This document shows, in pieces, positions 34,447 through 46,300 of a stretch of 64,000 nt of DNA. Each line of letters starts with the position of its first letter. Position 1 is the first letter of the stretch. Below the pieces are notes generated by a model. That model had not been told where the DNA came from and ran no database searches. It saw only the letters and a program-made list of their open reading frames with translations. Origin of the DNA: Morinoia aosen (taxonomy: Eukaryota; Arthropoda; Malacostraca; Amphipoda; Talitridae); assembly GCA_030386875.1 (NCBI GenBank), contig CM059563.1:33208139-33272138 (forward strand), written 5' to 3'. A program made the translations under genes and the position numbers.

Positions 34447-34631
34447 CTATATTGCGACTTCTTATAGACACAGCTAGATCAAGGAAATTATTCCTAATTT
34501 ACAGAGCAAGTCCTTTAGTATACCCAAACAGATTCTAGAATGAATGATGAAACTTATAAGTTAGCAAATACATTAGTTGTTTTAACGTATTCCAAAACTC
34601 TACCTATTGGGCCACCGTCCTTCAGTAAGTC

Positions 34632-37600
34632 TCAAACTTTGTTCCCATTGGTACTATCACACAGGATGTTCCTTCTTGCTTGCTGTAGGGCTGGACATGC
34701 TTCAATGATGTGTTTTATCGTTAAAACTGCGTCACCGCACCAACCGCATATAGGTCTCTGGCCAAGGGCATCTGGGTTTAACAAATAGCTATGGGTCAAG
34801 GCAGTATGTTTCAGTCGGAGTCTATTGATAACAACTTCTTCCTGTCGGTTCAACTTGTGCTTGCTCACTTTCCACCTCCCAGGGTTGTTCTTTATTTCTC
34901 TCAGATCGCTTCGTTCCATCTGCCACGCATCGTTCCATATTTCAAATGTCCTCCTGATCAATGAAAACCAATCCCTGTATGGGACGAGGGCGAACTCAGC
35001 TGGTCTCGTAGCTGCTTCCTTGGCTGCTCTGTCTGCCTTCTCGTTCCCATCAATGCCCACGTGGGCTGGTACCCAGCAGATGGTGATGTTTTTCCCTTCA
35101 AGGATGATTCGATGCATATCTAGCAATATTCTATTGAGAAGTTGGTTGTCTTCAGTGCTGTTATTTTCAATTGCTTGAATGCAGCTCATCGAGTCGCTAA
35201 ATATCACGAAATTGTCAAATTGTGTTTCTTTGATTATGTTAACAGCCAGTTTGATTGCATGCGGTTCTGCTGTCATTACGCTTGCGACTATTGGTATTGA
35301 GATTCTTCTTATGACGTTGTCCATCACCGCTGCTGCACCAACCCCGGTCTGCGACTTTGAGCCATCCGTGAAAATTAGTTTACAATCACCATAATTGTTC
35401 TCAGTTTCCTCATGCATGCGTTTCAGTAGCACTGGACTTATTTCATCTTTTCTCAGGTTTGCTCTATTTCCGTCAATCTTCGGTCGCTGCTGAATCCAAG
35501 AATATATTGTAGGGGTGAAAAAAGGTTAGACTGGCTGTGTTGGAACTCTGTACACATTCAAAGTTTGGTGGAGTCTAGTGATGACTGACTTCGGGTAGCG
35601 TTCACGGCTTCGGAAGAATAATTCCAAGTTTGAATCGTTAACACAACGGTAAGCAGGGTTAAGGAAGTGACATTTTAATTTGAAATAGTATCGCAAGAGT
35701 AGCTCCTTTCTCCTCAATTCAAGGTGTGGTTCATTAGTTATGATGTTCAGATTCTGAATTGGAGTAGTTTTAAAGGCTCCTGTGCTGATTCGCATCGCTT
35801 CATTCGTGATTACATCCAGTTCCTTCAGCGCTGTGGTGTTTGCTGATCCATAAACTAGGCAACCATAATCTATTTTTGGACGGATCAAGGACCTATATAG
35901 TCTCATCAGGATTTCTTGGTCCGCTCCGAATGCATAGGAGGAAACCGACTTGAGCAAGTTCAAGTCCTTGTAACATTTTGCATTGATTTTCTGAATGTGT
36001 AGTGTCCAGTTGAGTTTCCTGTCCCACTCAAGCCCCCAAAATTTTGTGTTTTCGACGTTCGGTATGTTTTGACCTTCAAGTTGTAGAGTCGGAACAATTA
36101 TTGGTTCGCTTCCCTTGTAGAACTGCATTGCTGTTGTTTTGGTCGTTGAAAATCTGAATCCGTTGTATCTTGCCCACTTGGTGATTTGGTTGATTGTAGT
36201 TTGCAAGGTTCCTTGTATTTCAGTTTTACTATAATCTGCGAATGAAATGAGCAGATCGTCGACAAATAGGGAGCTAAAAACCCTTTCAGGAATTTCTTTT
36301 GATAGTGAATTAATTTTCATAGCAAACAGAGTCACACTCAACGTGCTCCCTTGTGGCGTCCCATTAACAAGTTCCTTAGGTGCTGATATTATATCTCCTA
36401 CTTTTACTCGGAAAGTGCGGTTTTTCAAAAATTCCCGAATGAAGTTTGGCAGCCTTCCTCTCAGGCCTGCTGTGTACAAGTCCCTCAATATGCCATGACG
36501 CCATGTCATGTCATACGCCTTCTCCAGGTCGAAGAAGACAGCCATCACATACTTGTCGGTGGCGAGTGATTGTCGTACATAGGTGTCGAATCTGACAAGA
36601 TGATCAATAGTAGCACGGTGCTTCCGAAAGCCACACTGTATGTCAGCAAAAATTTTATTATTTTCTAGGTACTCAGTTAATCTCCGGTTTATCATTTTTT
36701 CCATTGTTTTGCACAGGCAGCTTGTCAAAGAGATAGGTCTATAATCTTTGGGGTCGGAGTGGTCTTTTCCTGGTTTGGGTATAGGTAGGACGATTGCTTC
36801 TTTCCATGGAGGATATATGTATTCATCCATCCATATCTTGTTATAAACTTTCAATAAGTACTCGTGAGCGTTATCAGGCATATTTTTTATCATCAAATTG
36901 CTTATGTTATCCGATCCTGGGGTTGTGATTTTATTGCTCCTGATTGCTGATGTTAGTTCAAGGATGGTGAATGGGATATTATACAGTTCGTCATTGCTGC
37001 TCGTGAAATCCACTGGAATTTGTTCAACTTGTTGTTTGTATTGGCGGAACTCACTGGAATAGTTTTCCTCGCTCGATGTGTGCGCGAATGTTTCTGAAAG
37101 TTTTGCTGCGATATCGGGAGTGGTTGAGACGATGCGGTTTCCATCATTTAACATATTTATTTGTCTCTTAGCTCTGCCGCGGATTCTATTTATCCGTTCC
37201 CAAATGCAACTGCTTGGAGTGGTGGTGTTCAGCGATGACACGTACTCACGCCAGCTGTTCAGCTTCGCCTCTCTGAAAGTGCGTGTTGCTTCTGCTCTCG
37301 CTTTTTTCCACTTCACTTTATCTTGCAGTTCACCGGTTCGCTTGTAGTCCCTGTATCGCTTTTCCCGTTCTCGCCACGCCCTCTTGCATTCGGGCGTCCA
37401 CCAAGGTTTTGCAAAGTGGCGTCTAACCTTATATTGAGGTACCCATTTTTCCCGAACGCCTTCGAAGCGGTTGTACAACTCCTCTATTGCCTTTTTGGGA
37501 CATTCTGGCAGTTGCTTATGCTGAACGTGTCTCCACGAGATATCCAGCTTGTAGTCCTTCCAATATCCCTTTTTGAAGTTCCATCCTTCGGTTTCTCCTT

Positions 37601-38282
37601 TCCCATCCTTTGAATGTATAGTTACTGACAATATTATCGGATAGTGGTCACTACTTAATACAGATGAAAGCACTGCGAAGTCTAAGTCAGGGGTCATATC
37701 TGACGATGTCAGTGCTAAATCTATAACCGTGCCTGATATGTGGGTGGCCGAGAAGTCGTTTAAGATATTAATGTTATTATGATTGAGGATGTTCTGCAGC
37801 AAGCGCCTCCGGCGGTCAGTTGTTTTGTTCCCCCAGTCGGTGTGGTGAGCGTTGAAATCTCCCATGACTACGACCGGCTTTGGTAATTCGCTCAAATCGG
37901 CAGACAGCTCGTTGAGGTTAACATTGGAACCTGGCGGCAGGTATATAGATGCAACTGTAATTATTTTACAACAAGTTAGGTGTATTCTTGCGCTTATGAT
38001 TTGAAGGGATGATTGAATCTTGAGTTTCTGGGTTGGTATTGATGAGTGAATATACAGAGCTACTCCTCCATGAAATCTATTATTAAAGTGGCCTTGTTTG
38101 CATAAACCATTGTATCCAGCTATTGGAGATATAAAATTATTGCCATAGAAAGTTTCCTGGACTGCTACCACAGCCGGCTTATATGTATCTATTAAGTGAA
38201 TTAGATCTTCTTTGGATGAGGTCATTCCCTGGAGATTCCATTGTAAAAAGATTTCGGTTCCTTCTTCAGCTCCTATCGCCAT
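34632..38282 (-). pseudogene. LINE E ORF2: endonuclease, RT, RNase H and zinc motif (one in-frame stop)
   Basis: About 1,215 codons. Endonuclease at residues 10-230: FLQWNLQGMTSSKEDL (N), VQETFYGN (E), VVMGDFNAHHTDWGN (D, N), VIDLALTSSD and SSDHYPIILS (D-H). RT follows: TPGSDNISNLMIKNMP, DYRPISLTSCLCKTMEKMI, FFDLEKAYDMTWRHGIL, NGTPQGSTLSVTLF and FVDDLLISFAD (catalytic). Thumb: RPKIDYGCLVYGSA. A TAA at 35528-35526, where homologues have Q, interrupts the linker. RNase H: IFTDGSKSQTGVGAAAV, AEPHAIKLAV, IFSDSMSCIQAI and GNEKADRAAKEA. C-terminus: ICGWCGDAVLTIKHIIEACP. ATG at 38282 is supported by the overlap with the ORF1 stop and by the same arrangement in D. Confidence 0.92.
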
Positions 38283-40440
38283 TTCCTTCCGTGATTTCCA
38301 TGTTTTCGTTGATCATTCTCACCTGCTCGGCCTTTTCTAGGAGATCTCCGTCCACGGTTCTCTCCTGATGTGTCGCGCGATTTAAAATGTGGTTTGGTCT
38401 TTCCCAGTGAATTAGATTGTCTCAGCTCTTCCTCATACATGTCTCTGTCAGCGTCTGTACCACTTTTCTATTGTTTGTGTTTATTCCCGGAGTTTTTATC
38501 TTCATCTTTGCTTCGGTTTTTCTTTTCTTCCTCTGGGGTGGTCGACTTTAGATGAAGGTCAACTGTGGTGGTGTATATTCTTCCAGTGGTGGGACTTTCG
38601 CAGACTACTTCCGTCCTACCGCTCGTTCTTTCACGAACAGCCTGCCATCCGCTTCCTCTGCCCACCACATTGTCTCCAGGATCTTCTGCTTTTTGTTTAG
38701 GGCTTGTTATTTCTGCTTCCTCGTCTCCTGAGCGCTGTCGCTTTTTAGTGTTGAAGGTACCGCTTGCATCCCCAATGCTACCTTTAGTAACAACCCTTGA
38801 GTAATTCATAATAAAATGCGGATTTCTTTGTTTGAACAACAGTTTAGCTTGTCCTTTGGAGACTCTTTCTCTGCTCTGTATGATCATTATTTCCTCTTCC
38901 TCCTTTCTTCTCTGACAAGCTTTATCGCCCGCCATATGTCCGTCCCCACAGTGGTAGCAGGTATTTACTTCAGAGCTACAGCGGTTTATTGCGTGTCCTG
39001 GCTCACTGCATCTTGAGCAGGTTTCTTCTCCTTGGCAGTATTTTACCCCATGGCCATATTTGAGACATTTTTTGCACATTATTGGTTTTGGTTTGATTTC
39101 ATAAACTTTTGTTTTTGCTTGTTCCCCAGGTATATCGAGGTATTCTGGTATTGGTGACTGTCTGAAGGAGATGAGTAAGGGTTTCGCGTGTACGTTGCTG
39201 GATTTTCTCCAACTTGCTTCAACGGCATCTTGTATTCCACATTTTTCCAATAGCCCTCGTTTGAACTGCTCGAAGTTGTTCATATTGTATTCGTAGATGT
39301 AAATCAGACCTTTATTGATACCAAACTTGAGGTTCTCCTCCACAGTAACTGGCAGTTCGTTCAATTCTTTAAGTTGCTTCATTTTTTGGCTTTGTTCAGC
39401 ATTATTCACTTCCACGGTGAACACCGTTTTACGACTTGATCTTATGGATTTCGGCTTGCTCCCAAGGTGGTTTGCAATGCATTTTTTTAGATGCCATGGA
39501 GACATTTTTCGCCTGTCGAACTCGTTCATTTTACAGTCGAAATGTGTGATATATTTGCTGGCTGGTCCCATTGCTCCAGTTTCTGTTGTACCCTCATTGA
39601 TTTGCTTGGCCCTTCGCAAAGTTACCTTCTTTTTTTGCATTATCTGCAACACGTTCCTCTTCTCCAACTCTCTCTTACACAGGTTACTTCCTGCTGCGTG
39701 TGAGCCTCCACAATGGTGGCATTTCTCTTCGTTAGACTCGCAGTTGTGGATGGAGTGGCCGATGCTTGCACATCTCCTGCAAATGGTTACGCTGCTGCGG
39801 CATCTCTTTGCTGTGTGTCCATACATTTGGCAGTTATGACACATCATGGGTTTGTTTTTGAATGGGTACACTCTGGTATCTTGTCTTTCTCCTGGAATAT
39901 ATATATTGTATGGTACATATTGCTGTCTGAATGATACAAGGAAAGCTTGCGTTTCAGGATTTCGAGATTTATAAAAGTTGCTGGGGTTACATCTTCCACA
40001 TTGTATTCCTCCTGAAGTCCCATTTTGAAGTCTTCTAGATCAGTGATGTCAAATTCGTTAATGTATATCAGTCCCACCGAGTGGTTGAAACGATTATACT
40101 CTTCGGTCCGGCACGCCACATCTTCAACACTGGTGAGCTCCGCCATCTTCCCCGCCTGACGCTCGCTCCGCACCTCCACCACCATCACTTCCCTGCTCAC
40201 ACTGAAGAGTCTTTTGGGTTTTTCTCCGGTTAGAGTCATGATTTCTTCTATGATTGCAAATGGATTCAAAGTCTTTTTCTTCTCTGCTTCGAAGTTTAGA
40301 GCAAAGTACCTCGGGAAGTACTGTTCTTCAGTAAGTTGGAAAGGGACGTATGTTATCTTCTTCTTCTGGTAGGTTCCTCCGACAACTGACGTTCTCAGAG
40401 GTCCCTCCACTGACGTTTCCATCGGTTGTGTAGGTTCCAT
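38273..40440 (-). pseudogene. LINE E ORF1: Gag-like RNA-binding protein with duplicated zinc-knuckle module
   Basis: From ATG at 40440 (MEPTQPMETS), the N-terminal half covers YVPFQLTEEQYFPRYFALNF and GLIYINEFDITDLEDFK. A one-base frameshift near 39,960 moves it to the frame 39871-38468. First knuckle cluster at residues 11-65 of that frame: C11-C14-H19-C24, C31-C34-H39-C44, C51-C54-H58-C65. A second RNA-binding-like stretch (GLIYIYEYNMNNFEQFK, ISFRQSPIPEYLDIPGE) and a second cluster from residue 266 repeat the same spacing. A TAG at 38470-38468 is premature: the frame continues through the conserved DRDMYEEELR tail to TAG 38275-38273, overlapping the ORF2 ATG. Confidence 0.88.
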
Positions 40441-40856
40441 CTTTCAAGTTTTACAGAAAAAGAGGGAGGGGTCCTTGCTAGGCAAGGGCCCACAAACAAA
40501 ATTTACGTACTAACACCCTATATTACAATTAAGATTTCTTAATACTACTCCAAAAATACAGAAAAAGACCCTGATGGTAAAGGGCACCGCCCGCGTTGGT
40601 TCTAGCCAGAAAACTAGTTGAATGAAAAAATTTATAAGCAATATAATCAGTTACAATCGAGATTGTACAAGAACACAGCTGGCTATACTAACGGTATCAC
40701 CTCGGGAAGGTGCGGGTCGGCTAGGTACAGACAAATTAATGAAGGTACCATACAATCAAATCCATGTCTATTTTGTTTTAATGTTCCCCTTATCACAATT
40801 ATAATCAGTTCAATTAGATACCAGTTAACGTGGTAAAGGGAACACGTAAAATTTCC
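40441..40856 (-). promoter_or_regulatory. LINE E 5' UTR with conserved structured blocks
   Basis: Three blocks are shared with LINE D: GTCCTTGCT-GGCAAGGGCCC (near 40471, able to fold as CCTTGC/GCAAGG), CGCGTTGGTTCTAGCCAGAA (near 40593), and the 85-nt block 40679-40763 with the CACCTCGGGAAGGTG hairpin at 40698-40712. Near the 5' terminus AAAGGGAAC (40835-40843) can pair with GTTCCCCTT (40783-40791). Probably an internal promoter and RNA-level signal. Confidence 0.6.
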
Positions 40857-42994
40857 CATATCTAATATTATCAACCATTCACTTTCTCAAGGTATCTTCC
40901 CCAACTCTCTCAAAACTGACAGAGTCACCCCTATTTTTAAAAATGGTGATTAAAACTGCATTAATAATTATAGACCTATCTCTGTTTTACCAATTATGAG
41001 CAAAATATTTGAAAAAATTGTGTTTAAAAAAGTGTATTCGTATTTTGAACAAAAATCTTTTCTCGATGACAGACAATACGGTTTTCGTTCTAAGAAATCA
41101 ACGTCACAAGCTGTGTTAAATCATTTACATTACCTTTACTCTAATATAGATGAAGAAAAGCTTGTTTTCTCCGTTTTTCTGTGAGGGCCCGAGCTGAGTT
41201 AGGTAGGCCTTCTTTTTGTTGAGATAAAATGTTTTTTGTTATGTTAAGGACCACCTTTTTTCGGTTCACTACTGTCCTGTTTTTCAGCACCTCTGACTTT
41301 CTTCTTCAACTTTTATCTTATTTCATGAACTTCTTTCCCATCTTACTGTTTCTATGCCCTTTCTGCATAGATTCCTCATTTTCTTATCTCCATACTAAAT
41401 GGTGCCTTCCTCCTTCCTCTCTTCGATACGCTCTATTTTTGTAGCGGTTAGGGAGGCTTAAACTAACTTATAATCTAATCTAATCTAATTTCTCCGTTTT
41501 TCTTGACTTTCGAAAAGCATTCGACTGTGTGAACCATAAGATAATACTCTCGAAACTACACTGTTTTGGCATTCGAGGAATTGCCCATGATTGGTTCAAA
41601 TCATACCTTACAAATCGGAAGCAATACGTTGTCGTTGACGACGCAAAATCGGACCCACAGACAATTAGCCATGGAGTTCCACAAGGGTCTGTCCTAGGGC
41701 CTCTCCTATTTCTGATATTTATAAATGATATCAAATCAACATCATTTTTCAAATTCATACTTTTTGCCGATGACAGCACGCTTTCTACGGTCCTTCCGAG
41801 CCAAAATCCCGCTATGATTGCGGAAAGTATAAATAATAAACTCCATAAGGTTTCATTTAGGCTTAAAGCTAATAAAATAAGGCTCAACATCGATAAAAAA
41901 AATATATTACATTCTCATACAAGAAAAGCATATCTCTCCCACACATAAAAATTGGCGAAGGTGAAATCGAAGAAACCAACTCATGCAAGTTTCTGGGCAT
42001 CATAATAGATAAACATCTGACCTTTAAAGAGCACATCGCTCATATTAGTTCTAAATTATCGAAATCCATCGGAATCCTGAATAAAGTTAAAAATTACCTG
42101 CCTGAAACAGCATTACGAATGCTCTACCGAACGCTCATTTCACCATACTTGCAGTACGGAATAGAAGCATGGCACGGAACTGATAAAAATAAAACCAATA
42201 TAATTTTTACTCAGCAAAAAAGCAATCAGAGCGGTAAAGAATCTAGAATATAATGCTCACACAAATTATTCATTCAAAAATTTACAAATACTTAAACTTT
42301 CAGATCTCTACAAAATCTCCATTTGTAATTTCATTTACAAAACATTAAGAAATGATGGCGACAATAGCCTGAAACTATTATTAAGTGCGCAAACTGGTCA
42401 TCACGACCATTTAACCCGAAATAGAAGTAAATTCATGCTTCCTTATTATTCAAAGGCCCGGTCGCAACACAGTATCCTCTTTGTTTGAACTAAAACTTGA
42501 AACTCAATACCTGCGGAGATCCGTGAAAGTAATTCTTACAAGGTATTCAAAAGAAATCTCGAGACTCACTTCCTATCGGAATATTAGTCGTGTAAGATCA
42601 CCAAGTCAAATCTTGTCTCATACATGACTGTTTCCAATAATGAAATTTGCCATGGGTAATATGTAATATGTAATTTGCCTTCAGTCTGCTGTTAAATCTT
42701 TTATCGAATATACTGTTAAATATAGTCCATATAACCTATATTGTAAAATGAAATATCTAATATCGAGTAAATTATCTCACTGATCAGTCTAATGCTAGGT
42801 TAAGTGATTTAGGTTAAACATTATTTTACACCTTAGAATAATGTTGATGGTAGGATGCCCCAGAAGTCGCTGAACTTATTCGGGCCCACAGGTAGCTATA
42901 TTCAAACTTGTCCATTGTACTAGACTTAAGTAACATTCTACCTCTGTATCTCGTGTGGTAAATAAATTGTTTAAATTGTTTGAATTGTTTAAAC
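40857..42994 (+). pseudogene. LINE G, part 2: CR1-type RT and 3' UTR
   Basis: RT resumes in frame with NIINHSLSQGIFPNSLKTD, RVTPIFKNGD, then a stop (TAA near 40951), then NYRPISVLPIMSKIFEKIV and FLDDRQYGFRSKKST. After a short retroposon (41181-41488) it continues DFRKAFDCVNHKI, SHGVPQGSVLGPLLF and LFADDSTLSTV (catalytic FADD). The thumb has SCKFLGIIIDKHLTF and SPYLQYGIEAW (about 42150). The 3' UTR ends in AAATAAATTGTTTAAATTG-type iterations (42960-42993), the short tandem tail typical of CR1/L2 LINEs. Confidence 0.85.
41181..41488 (+). mobile_element. Short retroposon with (TAATC)n tail, copy 2, with 15-bp target duplication
   Basis: TTTCTCCGTTTTTCT is present at 41166-41180 and again at 41489-41503, and LINE G RT reads through if one copy and the insert are removed. 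The 308-bp insert begins GTGAGGGCCCGAGCTGAG and ends TAATCTAATCTAATCTAA, a 5-base tail repeat. No coding sequence. This is clean proof of target-primed retroposition; the partner LINE is unknown. It matches copy 1 at 29930-30230. Confidence 0.88.
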
Positions 42995-43205
42995 TCAGAG
43001 CATCACTAAGCGTAACAAACCGTTACAAAGACGTCATTGTTCACGGCCGACCCACGCTTTCCCTGTTCCTCGATTTCTTCCTTTAACATTAAAAGGCTTC
43101 TCTCAGCTGTAAGCTTAAATACCTTGATGAACGGCATGAATTTACCTCAGATTTCATATAATACTTACAGAGCGAGGTAAAATTGAGCAAATCAGTATCA
43201 CCGTT

Positions 43206-43504
43206 TGTTGTGTAGTTTCTTTTCAACACAACATGAGGGTTATTTAGCTGTAGCTGCAAACTACAGTTTCAGTAGCTTTAGACTACCAAGACAGGAGTAA
43301 GGAAATACTGGGAAGCACGTATCAGTGTAATGGGCGGCTGTCGGTGACAGAGTTCCTCTCAAAATCAGCCGTGCCCGGAAGTCAGGCAAGAAGCGAGTAA
43401 CAATACCTTCCGGAGCTCCCAAGAGGAGCGTAACAACAGCTTCCGGAGCTCTTACTCACAAAACCAGTGCCACATTATTACGACGCATATTTTAGTATAC
43501 AACA
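43206..43504 (-). repeat. Gypsy element L, 3' LTR (299 bp)
   Basis: It begins TGTTGTGTAG and ends TATACAACA on the plus strand, a short inverted TGTTGT/ACAACA as LTRs have. Right after it, TTTCCCTCCCTTT (43506-43518) is the complement of a polypurine tract. The first ~149 bases match 50102-50250. Confidence 0.8.
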
Positions 43505-43989
43505 ATTTCCCTCCCTTTAGATGAATATATGACAAAAGGAAGAAAGAGCTCAACACTCCATTCGCATTACAGGTTTAGTTATTCTACCTGATTTACGAGG
43601 TTTATTTTCTACAGGTGACTTGCTAACAGGCTGCAAAGCAGAAGGCTCAGCAGCAGGCTTACTTCTGATAGATCCCAAATTACCAGAAGAATGAAGCAGC
43701 TGATTAGAGTGTCTCTTCCAGATTACATTTAATGCTAAGATTTGAACCTGAAAGATATTAACAGCAACTTTAAATATTAACAGCAATTCCTTTCAGCCAC
43801 TTGAGACCATTTCTTAAATTTAGAGCAAGAACATGATCACCGACATCAAATTGAGTTACATGCATAGGCTTAGACCTGGACACAGAATATTTAGGATTAA
43901 CTCTATCTCTGAAAGTAACAAATTTACGATTGTTGAGCGCAACACAGGGAGCAATTTTTGTGACACTATGAGGTGTGGGAAAAATCCCC
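43505..43989 (-). pseudogene. Gypsy element L: integrase C-terminal region
   Basis: Frame 43991-43770 reads FPTPHSVTKIAPCVALNNRK, then NPKYSVSRSKPMHVTQFDVG and DHVLALNLRNGLKWLKGI. This is the segment after the integrase core that ends the pol polyprotein in Gypsy elements. It is separated from the core by a 1.7-kb insertion. A further frame to 43550 has KSGRITKPVMRM near its end. Confidence 0.7.
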
Positions 43990-45725
43990 ACAGGGTGTGC
44001 GTGAGGTTAGCCTTTTAAATTAAATCCTTAATTATTTGTCCCAGTGCTGGTTTCCTCGGAGAGGTGTTTGCCGGTTTCTGTACTTGTTCGTTAGCCATCG
44101 ACGAGAACGGACGCTTCCTGGCCTCTGGTCGCACTACCTTGTTTGTCAGACCTTCTCCCTGTACGGGCGGTCGTATGTGGCGCTGGTGGTTACTCGTCCT
44201 TATACCGTGTGATCCTTCGCTGTGGCTTTGGTTGTGGAGTCGCTGGAGTTTTTCTGTTTATATTGTCATTGTTTATTAAAGTTGGTATAGATTTAGTAAT
44301 TGGGGTATTTGGTTGTTAATTAGGTTTACATTACTTGAGCTTGTCTCAATATTCGTTCTCCCAGCTCTTGTTTGAGAGTGTTATTTGCACTTGGTTTTGC
44401 TGGGCGACGGCTTGACTGTCCTCAACCTTGGGGGCACTTGATGTTGAATTACTTGACTCTACTTAACATCTTGATCTCATGACTACTTTGTATCGTCATC
44501 CATCACTTTGTTCTGCAAGTTAACACACTGAGGGCCCCATTTCCTTAGGTGGGTATCGAATAATTTACGTAAACATTACTTAAGAACTGAACATAACTGC
44601 TGCACTTATTTAATTGACCTTGTCTGTTTTCAATATCCTGATCTTTAATTTCTCTTTCCATACATAGTATACGTTTGGAGAGTCTCTGCTGGTCGACTGG
44701 GTCTACGGTTGCAACAGCCTCTGGTTACAAGGTACTAATATCTGATCTTTGAATTTTTCTTATTTCTTGTCCAACCATTACTTGAATTCCTCACGATTAC
44801 TATTATTACAATAATTGTGGTCTTTTCTAGCCTTGATATTTTTTCCAGCTACTCTAGCGATGGCCCTGTTCTCGAACAGTGCCTCCCTTTGACCGACTGA
44901 GTAAAAGTGTGCCAAGCCGTCTTCCAATCGGCTAGACGACGACCGTTCGTTACTGTCCATCCGTTCGTCGCAGGACGAGAGGAGGGCCATAGGGGTGTCA
45001 ACTGTCTTCCAGTCAGCTAAACGCTGACCGTCAGTGGCTGTCGGTTCGGTGCGGACCTGGAGAGGCCACAAGTGCTACGAGGGCTGGAGGGCGTTCGAGC
45101 TGCAAGTGTTTAAGGCCGTTGGCAAGCGACCTGTTTCTGAATATCCTCTATTAGGTTTTAACACTTTGAATGCGACTACTAAATATTAGGTTCAAGGCCA
45201 GACTCAAATTTAAAGTCAATTGTGGTAAATTATTTTGAAAATACCAAACATGAACTGGTTCGTGCCTTCATTTAGCACAGATTAAGTATATGTGAAAATT
45301 GAATTGGCGACTAATGGTCGGTCAGCAGCATTATGAAAATTGCCTCCGTGTACCACCGGTGGCGCACGTCGCAGTCATTAAACAGACGGCGCAGTCGACC
45401 CGAGGTGTAACGGGGCCCACCGTGTACCTCCGGCGTACCGTCACTGTGCATTAACCTTAAATTATTAAACGTTGTGTGGCGTCTTAGAACTATTGAATAA
45501 AGAAAACCTTAATGTAATCTAAGTGTTACCGTATTAACTTGAAGTTTATGTTCTGATTTAGAGGCCAAGATCGCTTTATTTCGACTTAGTCATTTTAACA
45601 TTGTTTTAAAAAAGCGCTGATCAAAAGCGTGCTTGGGTTTTCTTCAATAAAACTAATTGCCTGATCCTCTTTTTACACCTGATCTCTTCATGACGACTTA
45701 ATTCTAGTGCAACCCTCAGTTTTCG
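43990..45725. mobile_element. Unclassified ~1.7-kb insertion inside element L integrase
   Basis: The integrase frame breaks at about 43989 and resumes at about 45726. The inserted DNA begins CAGGGTGTGCGTGAGG and ends CTAGTGCAACCCTCAG. The ends are only vaguely complementary and I find no target duplication. Two related stretches with GTCTTCCA-TCGGCTA or CAGCTA lie near 44920 and 45003. AATAAAGAAAACC is at 45496. No ORF is convincing. Confidence 0.4.
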
Positions 45726-46300
45726 CCGTAGAGGAATATAATGTGATTGAAATAACGCTTTGCTAGACGGGATTTGAACGATTCGGAAGCAGAGAGTTTT
45801 TTCGTGAGGTCTTTGATGACCCTTTACCCCCTCTCAGCTTGGCCATTGCTGGCTGTAGGATAAGGCGGAGGTGTGAGGTGCTCAATGCCATGAGAAATTA
45901 GAAAAATTTTCAAGTCTTGAGATGAAAAGTTAGAAGCATTATCCCTTACGAGCACATCACACAACCCGTTTCTGCTGAAAATCATTCTCAAAGCATAAAT
46001 AGTACCTGACACACTCGTGGATGGTTCAACTTCGCATTCAATATATTCAGATGATGCATCTAAAGCAATGAAAACAATTTTAATGTTCTACAAAAAGTGA
46101 TCAACATGAATACGTTCAAAAGGACGAGAAAGAGTACGCCATTCTACGTTTCTAGAGTTTGGTTTTGCTCGATTTAATTGGCATTGAGGGCAACATTTTA
46201 CGATGTCTTCAAGAATTTTATCCATTCCGGGAAACCAAATAACAGATTTGGCCAACTACTTCATGCCACAAATGCCAGGATGTCCATCATGAAATGTTTC
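45726..46300 (-). pseudogene. Gypsy element L: integrase core
   Basis: Minus-strand frame 46012-45824 reads DVLVRDNASNFSSQDLK (second catalytic Asp, DN motif), ISHGIEHLTPPPYPTASNGQAERG (catalytic Glu in QAERG). Upstream (46260-46030) are relics of the zinc finger and first Asp region (CPQCQ-like, LDASSEYIE). Then KSRLAKR continues to the insertion border. The core inserts element DNA into the genome; this copy is broken. Confidence 0.75.

Larger units (their letters stand above)
34109..40856 (-). mobile_element. LINE E: near-complete I-group LINE inserted in LINE G
   Basis: The element runs on the minus strand from its 5' end at 40856 (GGGAAATTTTACG) to an ATT/TTA microsatellite tail at 34109-34122. 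It has a 5' UTR, ORF1, ORF2 and a 3' UTR with the two-hairpin module. CATA flanks it on both sides (34105-34108 and 40857-40860). The LINE G reading frame joins across the gap without loss, fixing both borders. Damage is light: one frameshift and one stop in ORF1, one stop in ORF2. It is the youngest large LINE here. Confidence 0.9.

Noticed and set aside
38565-39839. Long plus-strand ORFs over LINE E ORF1
   Set aside because: Mirror frames of Cys/Lys-rich ORF1; no independent support.
40679-40856. HDV-like ribozyme at the 5' end of LINE E
   Set aside because: Some LINEs have one, but I could not place P1 and the catalytic C in the required layout. It needs a covariance-model search.
43990-45725. 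hAT DNA transposon, from CAGGGTGTGC and a CAACCCTCAG end
   Set aside because: The ends are not true inverted repeats and there is no 8-bp target duplication or transposase.
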